Below are positions 1 to 6,347 of a stretch of DNA of 13,626 nucleotides, piece after piece. A program made the position numbers and the translations under genes. The notes beneath the pieces were generated by a model that ran no database searches, was not told the DNA's origin, and saw only the letters and a program-made list of their open reading frames with translations. The DNA comes from JAJDXO01 sp964620095 (lineage in GTDB: Bacteria; Pseudomonadota; Alphaproteobacteria; Rhodospirillales; UBA2165). The stretch spans positions 1 to 13,626 of the forward strand of contig CAZUGT010000257.1 of the NCBI GenBank assembly GCA_964620095.1, written 5' to 3'. The number at the start of each line of letters is the position of its first letter. Position 1 is the first letter of the stretch.

Positions 1-423
1 GATGTGCTTGTCGTAAATCCGCCACATGGCCTTGGTGGCTTCGACGGAGTTCGCGTACTGAAGCGGAATCTCCATCACCAGGGTGCGCGGGAACAAAGTC
101 GAGGTGTAGCCCGGAAGATGGAACTCGATGTCGGCGATGCCGTTGACCACCCGCTTGAAGGCGCCGGGCGGCTTGCCGCCGATCTGCCCGCCGGGGAAGC
201 CGACGATGTTGAGGCCGGCGCCGGCGCCGGACAGGGTCTTGCCCCAGGGCACCATCATCCCGGCCCATATGGGATGTTTGGGGATGGAGAAGAATGCCAT
301 CTTGAGATCCTTGTCGGCGGCCTGCGCCGAACCGGCGAACAGGCCGGCGCCGAACGCGATGACGCCGGCCGCCGACACGGCCAGGGCCGTCCGGCGGGAA
401 AGCTTGGGTAACGACTTGATCAT
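1..423 (-). CDS. TRAP transporter periplasmic substrate-binding protein, DctP family (N-terminal part)
   Basis: This is the first 141 codons of a solute receptor for a TRAP (tripartite ATP-independent periplasmic) transporter; the rest lies beyond the left edge. Such proteins capture organic acids in the periplasm and pass them to a DctQM-type membrane pair, not visible here. The start at 423 is supported by GGAGG five bases upstream. The N-terminus has a twin-arginine-like SRRTALAV (residues 9-16), a hydrophobic stretch to about residue 32, and a likely cleavage after AQA (33-35), so export may be by Tat. The mature part has typical DctP features: a first beta strand, a W-G-K segment, a glycine-rich FPGGQIGGK loop and an alternating alpha/beta pattern. 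It lies 129 bp downstream of the cupin gene on the same strand and probably serves the same catabolic operon. The substrate cannot be told; an aromatic or dicarboxylic acid is an inference from the neighbours. Confidence 0.9.
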   Translation of the reverse strand, partial: MIKSLPKLSRRTALAVSAAGVIAFGAGLFAGSAQAADKDLKMAFFSIPKHPIWAGMMVPWGKTLSGAGAGLNIVGFPGGQIGGKPPGAFKRVVNGIADIEFHLPGYTSTLFPRTLVMEIPLQYANSVEATKAMWRIYDKHI

Positions 424-477
424 TTGAACCTCCATGTTGCGCTGAGTTGCCGACCCTCGGGGGTCTTGTTTTCACCT

Positions 478-507
478 ATCTTAAGGGTGTGATCGGCGGG
501 TCGCCAA
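478..507 (-). promoter_or_regulatory. Possible sigma-70 promoter for the TRAP gene
   Basis: Read on the minus strand, TTGGCG (502-507) and TAAGAT (478-483) are separated by 18 bp. Each matches four of six consensus bases. The predicted transcript would start about 45 bases before the TRAP start codon and include a small GACCC/GGGTC hairpin (452-465) in its leader. The 129-bp gap between the cupin and TRAP genes, the widest in the operon, makes an internal promoter plausible, but the match is weak. Confidence 0.25.
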
Positions 508-552
508 GCCACTCTGTTGGGCGGAATCCCACGTCGAATTGGATATCCCGCA

Positions 553-945
553 TCAGCCGCCGGGCGCGGGCGCCTCGCCCAGCATGAAGCCCTTGGCCGC
601 CTTGCCTGTGACGCCGGGTCCCTTGGTGAACATGAGCACCAGATTGTCGGGTCCGGGCACATCGACGCCGTGGGTGACGCCCGCCGGGACGAAGACGATG
701 CTGCTTTGTTTCACCGGAATGTCGTCCTGGTCCTCGAAGGTGATCGTCCCCGAGCCTTCGATGACGTAGAAGATTTCGTCCTGCATGGGGTGCTTGTGGA
801 GCACGGTGCTCTGGCCGGGGAGGTAACAGACGATTTCACAGACCGCGCCCTTCGACTGGAGCACCTTCTTGCGGACCTGCTTGTCGCCGTTGAACTCGAT
901 CATGTCCGAGATTTCGTGACGTTCTATGGTTTCAGCGAGTGCCAT
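553..945 (-). CDS. Single-domain cupin protein (Cupin_2 type)
   Basis: This 130-aa protein is one cupin beta-barrel. Motif 1 is clear: G44, then H50-x-H52, four residues, E57 and G64, followed by motif 2 PxGxxH with H92. H50, H52, E57 and H92 form the usual metal-binding set, so a metal-dependent enzyme or small-ligand sensor is likely; the reaction cannot be named. There is no signal peptide, so it acts in the cytoplasm. Its start at 945 lies inside the end of the upstream hydrolase gene (14-base overlap), with a GGAG-like ribosome site a few bases upstream, so the two are probably translationally coupled. Small cupins are frequent in aromatic-degradation operons as dioxygenases, isomerases or accessory proteins, which fits the extradiol dioxygenase two genes upstream. 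The C-terminal tail (APAPGG) is short and flexible. Confidence 0.88.
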   Translation of the reverse strand: MALAETIERHEISDMIEFNGDKQVRKKVLQSKGAVCEIVCYLPGQSTVLHKHPMQDEIFYVIEGSGTITFEDQDDIPVKQSSIVFVPAGVTHGVDVPGPDNLVLMFTKGPGVTGKAAKGFMLGEAPAPGG

Positions 946-1624
946 TCCGGTTCTCCGCGGCTGATACGGTTTGCCCCTTGCCGAGGCGCAAGGCGGCCAG
1001 AATGTCCGATGCCGGCGAGACCTTGCCCAGCAGCGCCCGGGTATTCTGCAGGGTCGCCTCGTGCAGGGCCGGGGTATGGGAGGCGACGCAGTCCTCGGCG
1101 AGGACCACGTGGAAGCCCCGGTTATAGGCTTCGCGCAGCGTGGCCTCGACGCAGACGTTGGTCTGGACGCCGGCGAATATCAACGTCTCGATGCCCCGGG
1201 ACCGGAGGTGCGCCTCGAAGTCCGGGTTGGTGAACGCCGAATAGCTGTGCTTGACGAACTGGGGCTCGCCGTTGGCCGGCTCGACGCCGAAGGGCCCGTA
1301 GCCTTGCGTCCCCGGAACGCAGCAGCTCCGCTCGATCCCCGCCTCCCGCTTTCGCCGGAGGAACGTCGGCGGCACCAGCGCGTCATCATAGTTGGCGTAG
1401 ATCCACAGCACCTCCATGCCGCCCGCCCGGGCGCCGTCGATGAGGCCCTGCAATGCCGGGACGATGGCCCGGCACGGCGCCGGGTCCAGGCCCAGGCCGG
1501 CCACGAAGCCGTCGGCGGCGCAGAAATCCACCTGCATGTCGACCACCGCCAGCGCCGCCCGGGTCTCGGAGAGAAGCCCGAGCACCGGGTTGCCGGAGGC
1601 CGTATCCCGCACCTTCGCGTCCAT
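932..1624 (-). CDS. Isochorismatase-family cysteine hydrolase (RutB/N-carbamoylsarcosine amidase-like)
   Basis: This 230-aa cytoplasmic hydrolase belongs to the isochorismatase-like superfamily. The catalytic triad is visible: Asp29 in VVDMQVDF, Lys125 in FVKHSYSAF, and Cys158 in GVQTNVCVEAT. The N-V-C-V-E-x-T signature, with a cis-peptide-type V-Q before it, resembles amide and ureide hydrolases (RutB, N-carbamoylsarcosine amidase, maleamate amidohydrolase) more than true isochorismatases. The likely chemistry is hydrolysis of a C-N bond in an amide, releasing ammonia or a carbamate. The start codon at 1624 overlaps the TGA of the upstream dioxygenase by one base (TGATG), so translation is coupled. 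The frame stays open upstream across the dioxygenase gene, but that part is a GC-driven shadow. Next to an extradiol dioxygenase, an amidase of this kind suggests a nitrogen-containing aromatic substrate or product; that is inference. Confidence 0.9.
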   Translation of the reverse strand: MDAKVRDTASGNPVLGLLSETRAALAVVDMQVDFCAADGFVAGLGLDPAPCRAIVPALQGLIDGARAGGMEVLWIYANYDDALVPPTFLRRKREAGIERSCCVPGTQGYGPFGVEPANGEPQFVKHSYSAFTNPDFEAHLRSRGIETLIFAGVQTNVCVEATLREAYNRGFHVVLAEDCVASHTPALHEATLQNTRALLGKVSPASDILAALRLGKGQTVSAAENRNGTR

Positions 1625-2469
1625 CAGTGAATGGTGTCCCACACCGTGCCGCCGATGCCGCAGCGCATCTCGGCGGAAGGAACGTAGAAGATGGACCGGG
1701 CCTTGGTCCCGCCGGCCGCCGCCATGGCGACCATCCAGGCCAGAAGCTCCGTGGTGCCGCCGCCGCCGGCCGCGTTCATTTTTTCCACCGTCGCCTCGCG
1801 GCACACCTTGCCGAGATCGCCCTCTTCGAGCAGCGCCATGAACCAGCGGTCGAAATCCTCGTCGAGGGTGAAGTAGCGGGGGCCGCCCGGCTCGTGGGAC
1901 AGGCCGCCGGTCCCCATGACCGCAACCCGCATGCCGTCGGGCAGGTCGTCGCGGATCGTCCTGGCGATCACCTCGCCCGCGTGGACGCTGATTTCCGGGG
2001 TCGGGACCGGCGGGCTGATGCAGTTCATGTGGATCGGCACCAGCGGCACCGAGTGGTCGGGCGTCAGGTAGTAAAGCGGCACCGAAAAATTGTCGTCGAA
2101 CAACAAATCGTCCCGGCTGTCGAGGCTCAGGCCGGCCGCCTCCCCCGCCTTCACCAGGGCGCGCGCCACATCGGGATGCCCGTCGACCTCGTAGCCGTCG
2201 AGCGCCAGCCAGGATTTGAAGAACTCGGCCGGGCCCCGCCAGCGGGCCGCCGTGCCGACGCAAAAATCGGGCGGATCGTGGAGCGGCTGGTTGAGCATGT
2301 GGTCGTTGGCCACGCCGATTATCACGTCGGGCCTGGAGGCCTGGAGATGTTCCCGCATCCTCGCGTAGCCGCCGACGATCTCGGCCTGCTCGTCGTCGGG
2401 GGCCGAACCGAGCCAGCCGGTGCATCCGGGCGCATGGGCCAGCGCGATGACCGATACGATTTCCGCCAT
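1624..2469 (-). CDS. Extradiol ring-cleavage dioxygenase, LigB-type catalytic subunit
   Basis: This 281-aa protein is a class III (LigB-type) non-haem Fe(II) extradiol dioxygenase catalytic subunit, about the length of protocatechuate 4,5-dioxygenase beta. Known LigB residues have visible counterparts at nearly the same positions: iron ligands His12 (ALAHAPG), His57 (ANDHM) and Glu241 (TTELLAW), and the catalytic-base histidine at His192 (GGLSHEP). It should insert O2 beside a pair of ring hydroxyls (or hydroxyl and amino group) and open the ring. The start at 2469 has a strong purine-rich ribosome site, GAGGAGGGAG, close upstream. It is 11 bp downstream of the LigA-like small subunit gene and overlaps the hydrolase gene by one base. 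The substrate is not known: protocatechuate, gallate-like, aminophenol-type or other catechols are possible. No ring hydroxylase or semialdehyde dehydrogenase is in the window. Confidence 0.92.
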   Translation of the reverse strand: MAEIVSVIALAHAPGCTGWLGSAPDDEQAEIVGGYARMREHLQASRPDVIIGVANDHMLNQPLHDPPDFCVGTAARWRGPAEFFKSWLALDGYEVDGHPDVARALVKAGEAAGLSLDSRDDLLFDDNFSVPLYYLTPDHSVPLVPIHMNCISPPVPTPEISVHAGEVIARTIRDDLPDGMRVAVMGTGGLSHEPGGPRYFTLDEDFDRWFMALLEEGDLGKVCREATVEKMNAAGGGGTTELLAWMVAMAAAGGTKARSIFYVPSAEMRCGIGGTVWDTIH

Positions 2470-2480
2470 CTCTCCCTCCT

Positions 2481-2798
2481 CTACGACCGCTTCCTGTGTT
2501 CGACGATCTGGTCGCCGAAGGACCGCCTGTAGGCCTGGGCGGCGTCGCTCTTGCTGTCGTTGTCGGCCGAGCCGTGCACCAGGCGGGTCACCTGGGGCAG
2601 GAAATAGGAATGCACCCCCATCTCGCCCAGCGTCACCACGTCGACCGCACGCCAGGCGGCCCGCTCGGCGTCGCTCAATCCGTACTGTTCCATGACGTCT
2701 TCCATGCGCTCGGCGAAGCCGGTGTAGAGCGCCGGGTCGCGCCGAATCTCGAAAATCAGCCTGTTCGATGGAAGATCGGGATCATATTCGTTTGCCAT
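2481..2798 (-). CDS. LigA-type small subunit of an extradiol dioxygenase
   Basis: This 105-aa, mostly helical protein resembles the alpha subunit (LigA domain) of protocatechuate 4,5-dioxygenase, which caps the active site of the beta subunit. Recognisable parts are the NRLIFEIRRDPAL start helix (12-24), a helix ending in YGLSDAERAAWRAVD (39-53), and LGEMGVHSYFLPQVTRL (57-73), equivalent to the family's glycine-then-YFL segment. It is shorter than LigA of Sphingobium (about 139 aa). The frame is open further upstream, to 3068, but the residues there do not look like a protein. The start at 2798 is preferred because AGGGGAGG lies upstream and the LigA similarity begins there. It directly precedes the LigB-type gene with an 11-bp gap, as expected for two subunits of one enzyme. 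The ribosome site and start are tandemly duplicated just upstream. Confidence 0.85.
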   Translation of the reverse strand: MANEYDPDLPSNRLIFEIRRDPALYTGFAERMEDVMEQYGLSDAERAAWRAVDVVTLGEMGVHSYFLPQVTRLVHGSADNDSKSDAAQAYRRSFGDQIVEHRKRS

Positions 2799-2821
2799 AT
2801 CGCCAGCCTCCCCTGTGCCAT
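2756..2821 (-). CDS. Possible 21-codon upstream ORF overlapping the LigA-like gene
   Basis: From the duplicated ATG at 2821 a 21-residue reading frame (beginning MAQGRLAIWQ) runs to a TGA at 2756-2758 and overlaps the first 43 bases of the LigA-like gene in a different frame. It has its own ribosome site, GGGAAG, at the same spacing as that of the real gene. It may be translated and so lower or modulate initiation at 2798, or it may be a by-product of the duplication. The peptide shows no recognisable domain. Confidence 0.25.
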   Translation of the reverse strand: MAQGRLAIWQTNMIPIFHRTG

Positions 2822-2838
2822 ATCGCCAGCTTCCCGGG
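2793..2838. repeat. 23-bp tandem duplication of the ligA-like gene's ribosome site and start codon
   Basis: Two imperfect 23-bp copies (2793-2815 and 2816-2838) share TGCCATATCGCCAGC; differences are confined to the last bases. On the minus strand each copy has a purine-rich ribosome site (GGGAGG or GGGAAG), the spacer CTGGCGAT and an ATG. The downstream ATG (2798) starts the LigA-like protein. The upstream ATG (2821) is offset by 23 bases, so in another frame, and would give a 21-residue peptide ending at 2756, inside the LigA-like gene. Confidence 0.8.
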
Positions 2839-2962
2839 CCAGTTTGGCACAGACCCTGCCCGAATGAAAATCCATACGGCATCGCCGAAATACTATGATG
2901 GTTTGCGGACGACGAACCGGGTCGAGACCCGCGCCCGGTGACGGATGAACCGGCCGCGAGCC

Positions 2963-2977
2963 ATGCATTTTTTGCAT
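2963..2977. promoter_or_regulatory. Inverted repeat ATGCA-N5-TGCAT, candidate operator
   Basis: A perfect 5-bp inverted repeat with a five-thymine spacer lies about 165 bp upstream of the LigA-like start codon, in the non-coding region. Its size and spacing fit a dimeric regulator half-site pair (GntR-type regulators often use such sites). No regulator gene is in the window. A short inverted repeat of this length can arise by chance, especially in AT-rich DNA. Confidence 0.3.
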
Positions 2978-3036
2978 AACGGTAAGGTGTTGAAATAACG
3001 CAATTTATAATCATTTTCCAATTCGGCCGTTTTCGC

Positions 3037-3076
3037 GACAATGGACATTCATGGACATTAATAGACATTTATTGTC
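3037..3076. repeat. 40-bp element: three 10-bp direct repeats framed by GACAAT/ATTGTC
   Basis: Three consecutive 10-mers, ATGGACATTC (3041-3050), ATGGACATTA (3051-3060) and ATAGACATTT (3061-3070), share seven to nine bases. They are flanked by the perfect inverted pair GACAAT (3037-3042) and ATTGTC (3071-3076). A 10-bp period places every unit on the same face of the helix, as in iteron-like or multi-site activator binding regions. It lies about 240 bp upstream of the LigA-like start and may be a regulator-binding array for the operon. Confidence 0.5.
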
Positions 3077-3139
3077 ACCCGTTCGGGAGGTAACGCACCA
3101 AAAAGGTCGTACAAAAACGCATAGCTCGCCCCCGAACGC

Positions 3140-3167
3140 AAAACGGCCGCCCCGATAAGGGAGCGGC
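3140..3167 (-). terminator. Candidate intrinsic terminator after the 440-aa HEPN-like gene
   Basis: On the minus strand GCCGCTCC (3160-3167) can pair with GGGGCGGC (3146-3153) through eight pairs, one a U-G wobble, around a six-base loop. It is followed by GTTTTG. It lies about 65 bp beyond the stop codon of the HEPN-like gene. The T-run is short, so strength is uncertain, but the wobble pair forms only in the minus-strand RNA, which favours that direction. Confidence 0.45.
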
Positions 3168-3229
3168 AGTCGCCTATACATTTAGCTCGGGCAGGCGTGG
3201 CGGCAAGGGGGGAATTGGGGGCGAGACGG

Positions 3230-4552
3230 TTATCGATGATTCCTTATCTCCGCGATCTTCCTGGCCATATCGATCCAGCGATGCAGGGGTTGTTCCATTT
3301 CCTCCGGTGCGGCTTCCTCGACCATGTGGAAGATATCGTAATCGTCGTTCCGTTTTTGCCACATCGAGAGCAGGGGCTTGACGGTCCCGGCGTCCTCTGC
3401 CTGGACCTGAAGTGTGCGGAACCAGCCTTCTCCATCCGCGGGTCCGTTGAATGCGCGGTTTTCGAGCACGCGGCAGCCGCATTCCCGGGCTACGGTCCAG
3501 AGAGTGTGTAGTGGCGTTCCCCAGGGAACGGGGTCGGCGATCGGGATCGCTTCGGGAGGCAATGCGTCAACAAAGCGGTCTTCGAGGGACCAGGGAACGG
3601 CCTCGAAGCGCTCGGCTTGCGGGTTCCAGCGAATGCTTGCGCCGTCCGGGGTGTGGCCTTGGGCGCGGTTCAAGAAGGCCCGGAGCGAGGTTCGGGCCGA
3701 AGCGGCCGGGCTCGCGAGGATATCCCTCGCCCATTGCGTGAGTGCTTCAGAGAGCCAGTCCGACCCGCCATCTGCTCCATGAGATTCATACCTGGAGAAA
3801 TTCCAGAGGACCTCGGCGAAGGCGTTGAGCGGATGGCCTTCGCTCCATAGCCAGTCCCGCATTTCGCCGTAGATGTCACGAAACGGTTCGCCGGCGTTAT
3901 GCCGGTCGAGCAACACGTTCTTCATCAGCTTGTCGAGTTGTTCCCAAAGTTGCTGCGTCAGTTGCGTTTCGGGCATGTCCACCCGCCGGTTCTCAGAGAG
4001 ATTCTGCTCCGCTATCTGGAAGCACACCCCCCAGATGGCGGCGAGGGTTTCGGGACTGTTGCTCGGCAGGGTATTGTCCTCGATCAGCGTATATCGCCAC
4101 CGTTCATAGCCGACCCCTCCCTGACCGGAAATCTCGTTGAGGAAATCCTCCACGTCGGCAATGGGCACGTATGAGTGAAGCGACTGGAATCGTCCGTAGA
4201 AGTCCCGCACGATGTCTCGTGCACGCGGTTCGAGCTCGGAGAAGAGCCGCGCTAGGTCGTGGGTACGGTAGGGATACCGTCCGGCATGGCGTTTATGGTT
4301 CGCGGCATTCAGTGGAACTTTCCGTTCGATCAGTTCCTCGACGGTTAGGCCAGCGCTCTCCGCGATGAGGTACTTGAGGGTTTGTTCCAATCCGCTGTAG
4401 GCAGCGATGATTACCGTCCAGTTGCGTGCGATGTCGGTGCCCGGATGCAGTTCGAGCGTGACGGGCTCGCTTTCCAGGGTCTGGCTGGTCTTTCCGTGCG
4501 CGGTTCGGAGCCGTTGCATTATTTCCAACTTGTCGTGCCTAGACATCGGCAT
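3230..4552 (-). CDS. Unrecognised 440-aa protein with a HEPN-like N-terminal region
   Basis: I do not recognise the full family. Residues about 44-130 are helical and look like a HEPN domain: NWTVIIAAYSGLEQTLKYLI (44-63), then a THDLARLFSEL helix (97-107), then DFYGRFQSLHSY (117-128). The last contains Arg121-x4-His126, fitting the R-x4-6-H signature of HEPN ribonucleases. The next 300 residues are Trp-rich and mixed, without a domain I can name; there is no signal peptide or membrane segment. The start at 4552 is chosen because AAGGGAAGGAAAC lies just upstream; the frame continues upstream to 4795 but there overlaps the divergent gene. An alternative ATG is two codons downstream. The gene is divergent from a Type ISP-like restriction-modification gene and shares a 187-bp intergenic region with it, so a role in phage defence, such as RNA cleavage upon infection, is a reasonable guess. 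The HEPN assignment is from pattern only. Confidence 0.8.
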   Translation of the reverse strand: MPMSRHDKLEIMQRLRTAHGKTSQTLESEPVTLELHPGTDIARNWTVIIAAYSGLEQTLKYLIAESAGLTVEELIERKVPLNAANHKRHAGRYPYRTHDLARLFSELEPRARDIVRDFYGRFQSLHSYVPIADVEDFLNEISGQGGVGYERWRYTLIEDNTLPSNSPETLAAIWGVCFQIAEQNLSENRRVDMPETQLTQQLWEQLDKLMKNVLLDRHNAGEPFRDIYGEMRDWLWSEGHPLNAFAEVLWNFSRYESHGADGGSDWLSEALTQWARDILASPAASARTSLRAFLNRAQGHTPDGASIRWNPQAERFEAVPWSLEDRFVDALPPEAIPIADPVPWGTPLHTLWTVARECGCRVLENRAFNGPADGEGWFRTLQVQAEDAGTVKPLLSMWQKRNDDYDIFHMVEEAAPEEMEQPLHRWIDMARKIAEIRNHR

Positions 4553-4739
4553 GTTGTTTCCTTCCCTTACGGTATGAATGGCGTTGACGCGCTTGGTTCG
4601 GAGGATAGGTGCCAATACTCGCTTGTGCCCGGACGGCCAACGCAAAATTGCCGGGCGGCCCCTCAACCTTTCCGAAATCGGCCCGGCGGCTATACTATCC
4701 AAAATTAACATCCTGACTTTCCGCCTCGATGCCGCATCA
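4553..4739. promoter_or_regulatory. Divergent intergenic region between the HEPN-like and Type ISP-like genes
   Basis: This 187-bp stretch must hold both promoters. On the plus strand TATACT (4691-4696) is a plausible -10 element for the restriction-modification gene, about 44 bp before its start, with only a poor -35 (TTTCCG, 4669-4674, 16-bp spacer). On the minus strand the same spot reads TAGTAT, so it could be shared. Upstream frames from both genes run across this area but show no protein-like sequence. Confidence 0.35.
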
Positions 4740-6347
4740 ATGCCACAAGCCAAGACCTCCGATATAGCCGAACTATTCCAAGAGTACCTCCGCAAACTGG
4801 CCCAAACGCCCGTTGAAGATCAGACGGAGCATACGGGCCGCGCCGCGCTGGAGGAGTTGCTGAACGCATTCGCCGAAACGGTCGAGGCAAACGTTCAGCA
4901 CGAACCCAAGCGCGTGGCGGAGAAAGGCGCGCCCGATTTCAAGATTTCCCGGCAGGGCATGATCCTCGGATACGTCGAGACCAAAACCATCGGCGACAAT
5001 TTGGACAAGGTGCTGAAGTCCGGCCAGATCAAGCGATACCGTGAACTCTCCGACAACATCCTGCTTACCGACTACCTGCATTTTATCTGGATCAACAAAG
5101 ACGGTATTCACCGCGAAACACTGTGTCACGCGACGGATTTAGAGAACTCCAAATTCACCCCGGGAGAGGCGCCGGTTGCGGCGGTCAGCGCGCTTCTCGA
5201 CGCTTTCTTTTCGACCGCGCCCGAGGGTATTGGCCGCGCCGAAAATCTGGCCCTGGCCCTCGCCACACGGAGCAAATTGCTGCGGGATTACCTGGGCGAG
5301 GAACTGGTGCGGCAAGGGAAAGTACACCAAGAGGGACGGCTGTACGGGCTCTACACGATTTTCCGGGATCAGATCTTCCACGAACTTACGCTGGCCGAGT
5401 TCGCCGATGCGTTCGCGCAGATGCTGGCCTACGGCCTGTTCCTGGCGAAACTCAATGCCGAGGACGGCGAGGTGACGCTGCACAATGCGCGACAGCACAT
5501 TCCAGGGTCTTTCCGGCTGATCCGGGAATTGGTGGATTTTCTGACCGAACTGGAAAAGGACGAGTACCGTGAAATCCGCTGGGTGGTGGAGGAAGTTCTG
5601 TCCATCGTCAACGGCCTCGAACTCGCCGCCATTCACGAAGACCTGTCTTTCCGCCAACGCAAGGCCATCGCCCGGAACGTGCGGGCGGCGGACGAGGAAG
5701 AGCACCGCCTGTTCGAGCGCGACCCATTCATCTATTTCTACGAGGATTACCTGAAAGCCTACGATCCGGAGATGCGCAAGGGCCGGGGCGTCTACTATAC
5801 CCCGCCGCCGGTGGTCAACTTCATCATCCGGGCCGTGGACGACATTCTGAAGGATAGCTTCGGGATCGCCGACGGGCTCGCCGACCACCAACGGGTGACG
5901 GTGCTCGATTTCGCCTGCGGCACCGGAACATTCCTGCTGGAAGTGTTCCAGCGCATTTTCGAGAACACGGGCGGGGCGGACTCCGGGCGGGGCGATTTGC
6001 TCGTCCGCGACCATATCCTCAGGAACATTTTTGGATTCGAGTACCTCATCGCGCCCTACACCATCGCGCACCTGAAGCTCTCCCAATACCTCCAAGACCA
6101 AGGACATCCACTGAATGACGGCGAACGGCTGCAAATCTTTCTCACCAACACCCTCGAGCCCGTGGAGCCACAGGCCAATCTGGCTGCTGCCCGCCGTCAG
6201 CGCCGAGGTCGAAGCAGCGCAGCGGGTAAAGGAGCAGCCTATCCTCGTCATCACGGGCAATCCGCCCTATTCGGGGCATTCCAAGAACAAGGGGAAGTGG
6301 ATAAAGCAGGCTATCGACGCCTACAAGTTCACTTGGGAGACGAATGA
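4740..6347 (+). CDS. Type ISP-like restriction-modification enzyme, N-terminal fragment (nuclease and methylase motif I), frameshifted
   Basis: This fragment holds the first half of a combined nuclease-methyltransferase. Residues 55-85 look like a PD-(D/E)xK nuclease: Asp66 in GAPDFKI, then Glu80-Thr-Lys82 in GYVETKTIG. A helical spacer follows, then the N6-adenine methylase entry YTPPPVV (353-359) and S-adenosylmethionine motif I, LDFACGTGTFLLE (389-401). The family likeness continues to NTLEPVEPQANL (about 481), after which the frame becomes nonsense (RRQRRGRSSAAG) up to the stop at 6347. The remainder of the protein resumes one base over. The start at 4740 is chosen because similarity begins at MPQAKTSDIAELF; no good ribosome site is seen, and the frame is open to 4578. 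There is no SF2 helicase between nuclease and methylase, unlike LlaGI or LlaBIII, so it is nearer the short, roughly 1050-aa helicase-less relatives. It would act on DNA in the cytoplasm. Confidence 0.8.
   Translation: MPQAKTSDIAELFQEYLRKLAQTPVEDQTEHTGRAALEELLNAFAETVEANVQHEPKRVAEKGAPDFKISRQGMILGYVETKTIGDNLDKVLKSGQIKRYRELSDNILLTDYLHFIWINKDGIHRETLCHATDLENSKFTPGEAPVAAVSALLDAFFSTAPEGIGRAENLALALATRSKLLRDYLGEELVRQGKVHQEGRLYGLYTIFRDQIFHELTLAEFADAFAQMLAYGLFLAKLNAEDGEVTLHNARQHIPGSFRLIRELVDFLTELEKDEYREIRWVVEEVLSIVNGLELAAIHEDLSFRQRKAIARNVRAADEEEHRLFERDPFIYFYEDYLKAYDPEMRKGRGVYYTPPPVVNFIIRAVDDILKDSFGIADGLADHQRVTVLDFACGTGTFLLEVFQRIFENTGGADSGRGDLLVRDHILRNIFGFEYLIAPYTIAHLKLSQYLQDQGHPLNDGERLQIFLTNTLEPVEPQANLAAARRQRRGRSSAAGKGAAYPRHHGQSALFGAFQEQGEVDKAGYRRLQVHLGDE

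Larger units (their letters stand above)
2822..3229. other. Gene-free AT-rich intergenic region upstream of the catabolic operon
   Basis: No convincing gene is present in these roughly 400 bases. The stretch is visibly AT-richer than the coding sequence (for example 2985-3080) and lies between the divergent-looking catabolic operon start and the 3' end of the 440-aa HEPN-like gene. It holds a 40-bp element with three GACATT units (3037-3076), an ATGCA-N5-TGCAT inverted repeat (2963-2977), and a terminator-like hairpin for the HEPN-like gene (3146-3167). The operon promoter must lie here. TATAAA-like sequence on the minus strand at about 3003-3010 is a candidate -10 element, but no good -35 partner was found. 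Confidence 0.6.

Noticed and set aside
452..472. GACCC-TCGG-GGGTC hairpin followed by TTGTTTT on the plus strand
   Set aside because: It looks like a small intrinsic terminator, but no plus-strand gene ends here. On the minus strand, where the genes run, it has no T-run; it is at most a leader hairpin.
932..2425. 497-codon frame that would make the hydrolase a fusion protein
   Set aside because: The upstream two-thirds lies out of frame over the LigB-like gene and is Arg/Gly-rich nonsense. The TGATG overlap at 1624 marks the true hydrolase start.
1453..2532. 359-codon plus-strand open frame across the dioxygenase and hydrolase genes
   Set aside because: It spans the LigB-like gene with its intact active-site residues on the other strand and is rich in Arg, Pro and His with no recognisable domain.
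3006..3011. Perfect TATAAT on the plus strand
   Set aside because: No -35 sequence lies at the right distance and no plus-strand gene follows before the antisense of the HEPN-like gene.
2481..3068. 195-codon version of the LigA-like protein
   Set aside because: The extra 90 N-terminal residues come from the repeat-containing intergenic region and do not resemble the family; the ribosome site fits 2798.
4553..4795. N-terminal extension of the HEPN-like protein to 4795
   Set aside because: It would overlap the divergent restriction-modification gene, and the extra residues look like translated non-coding DNA; a good ribosome site precedes 4552.
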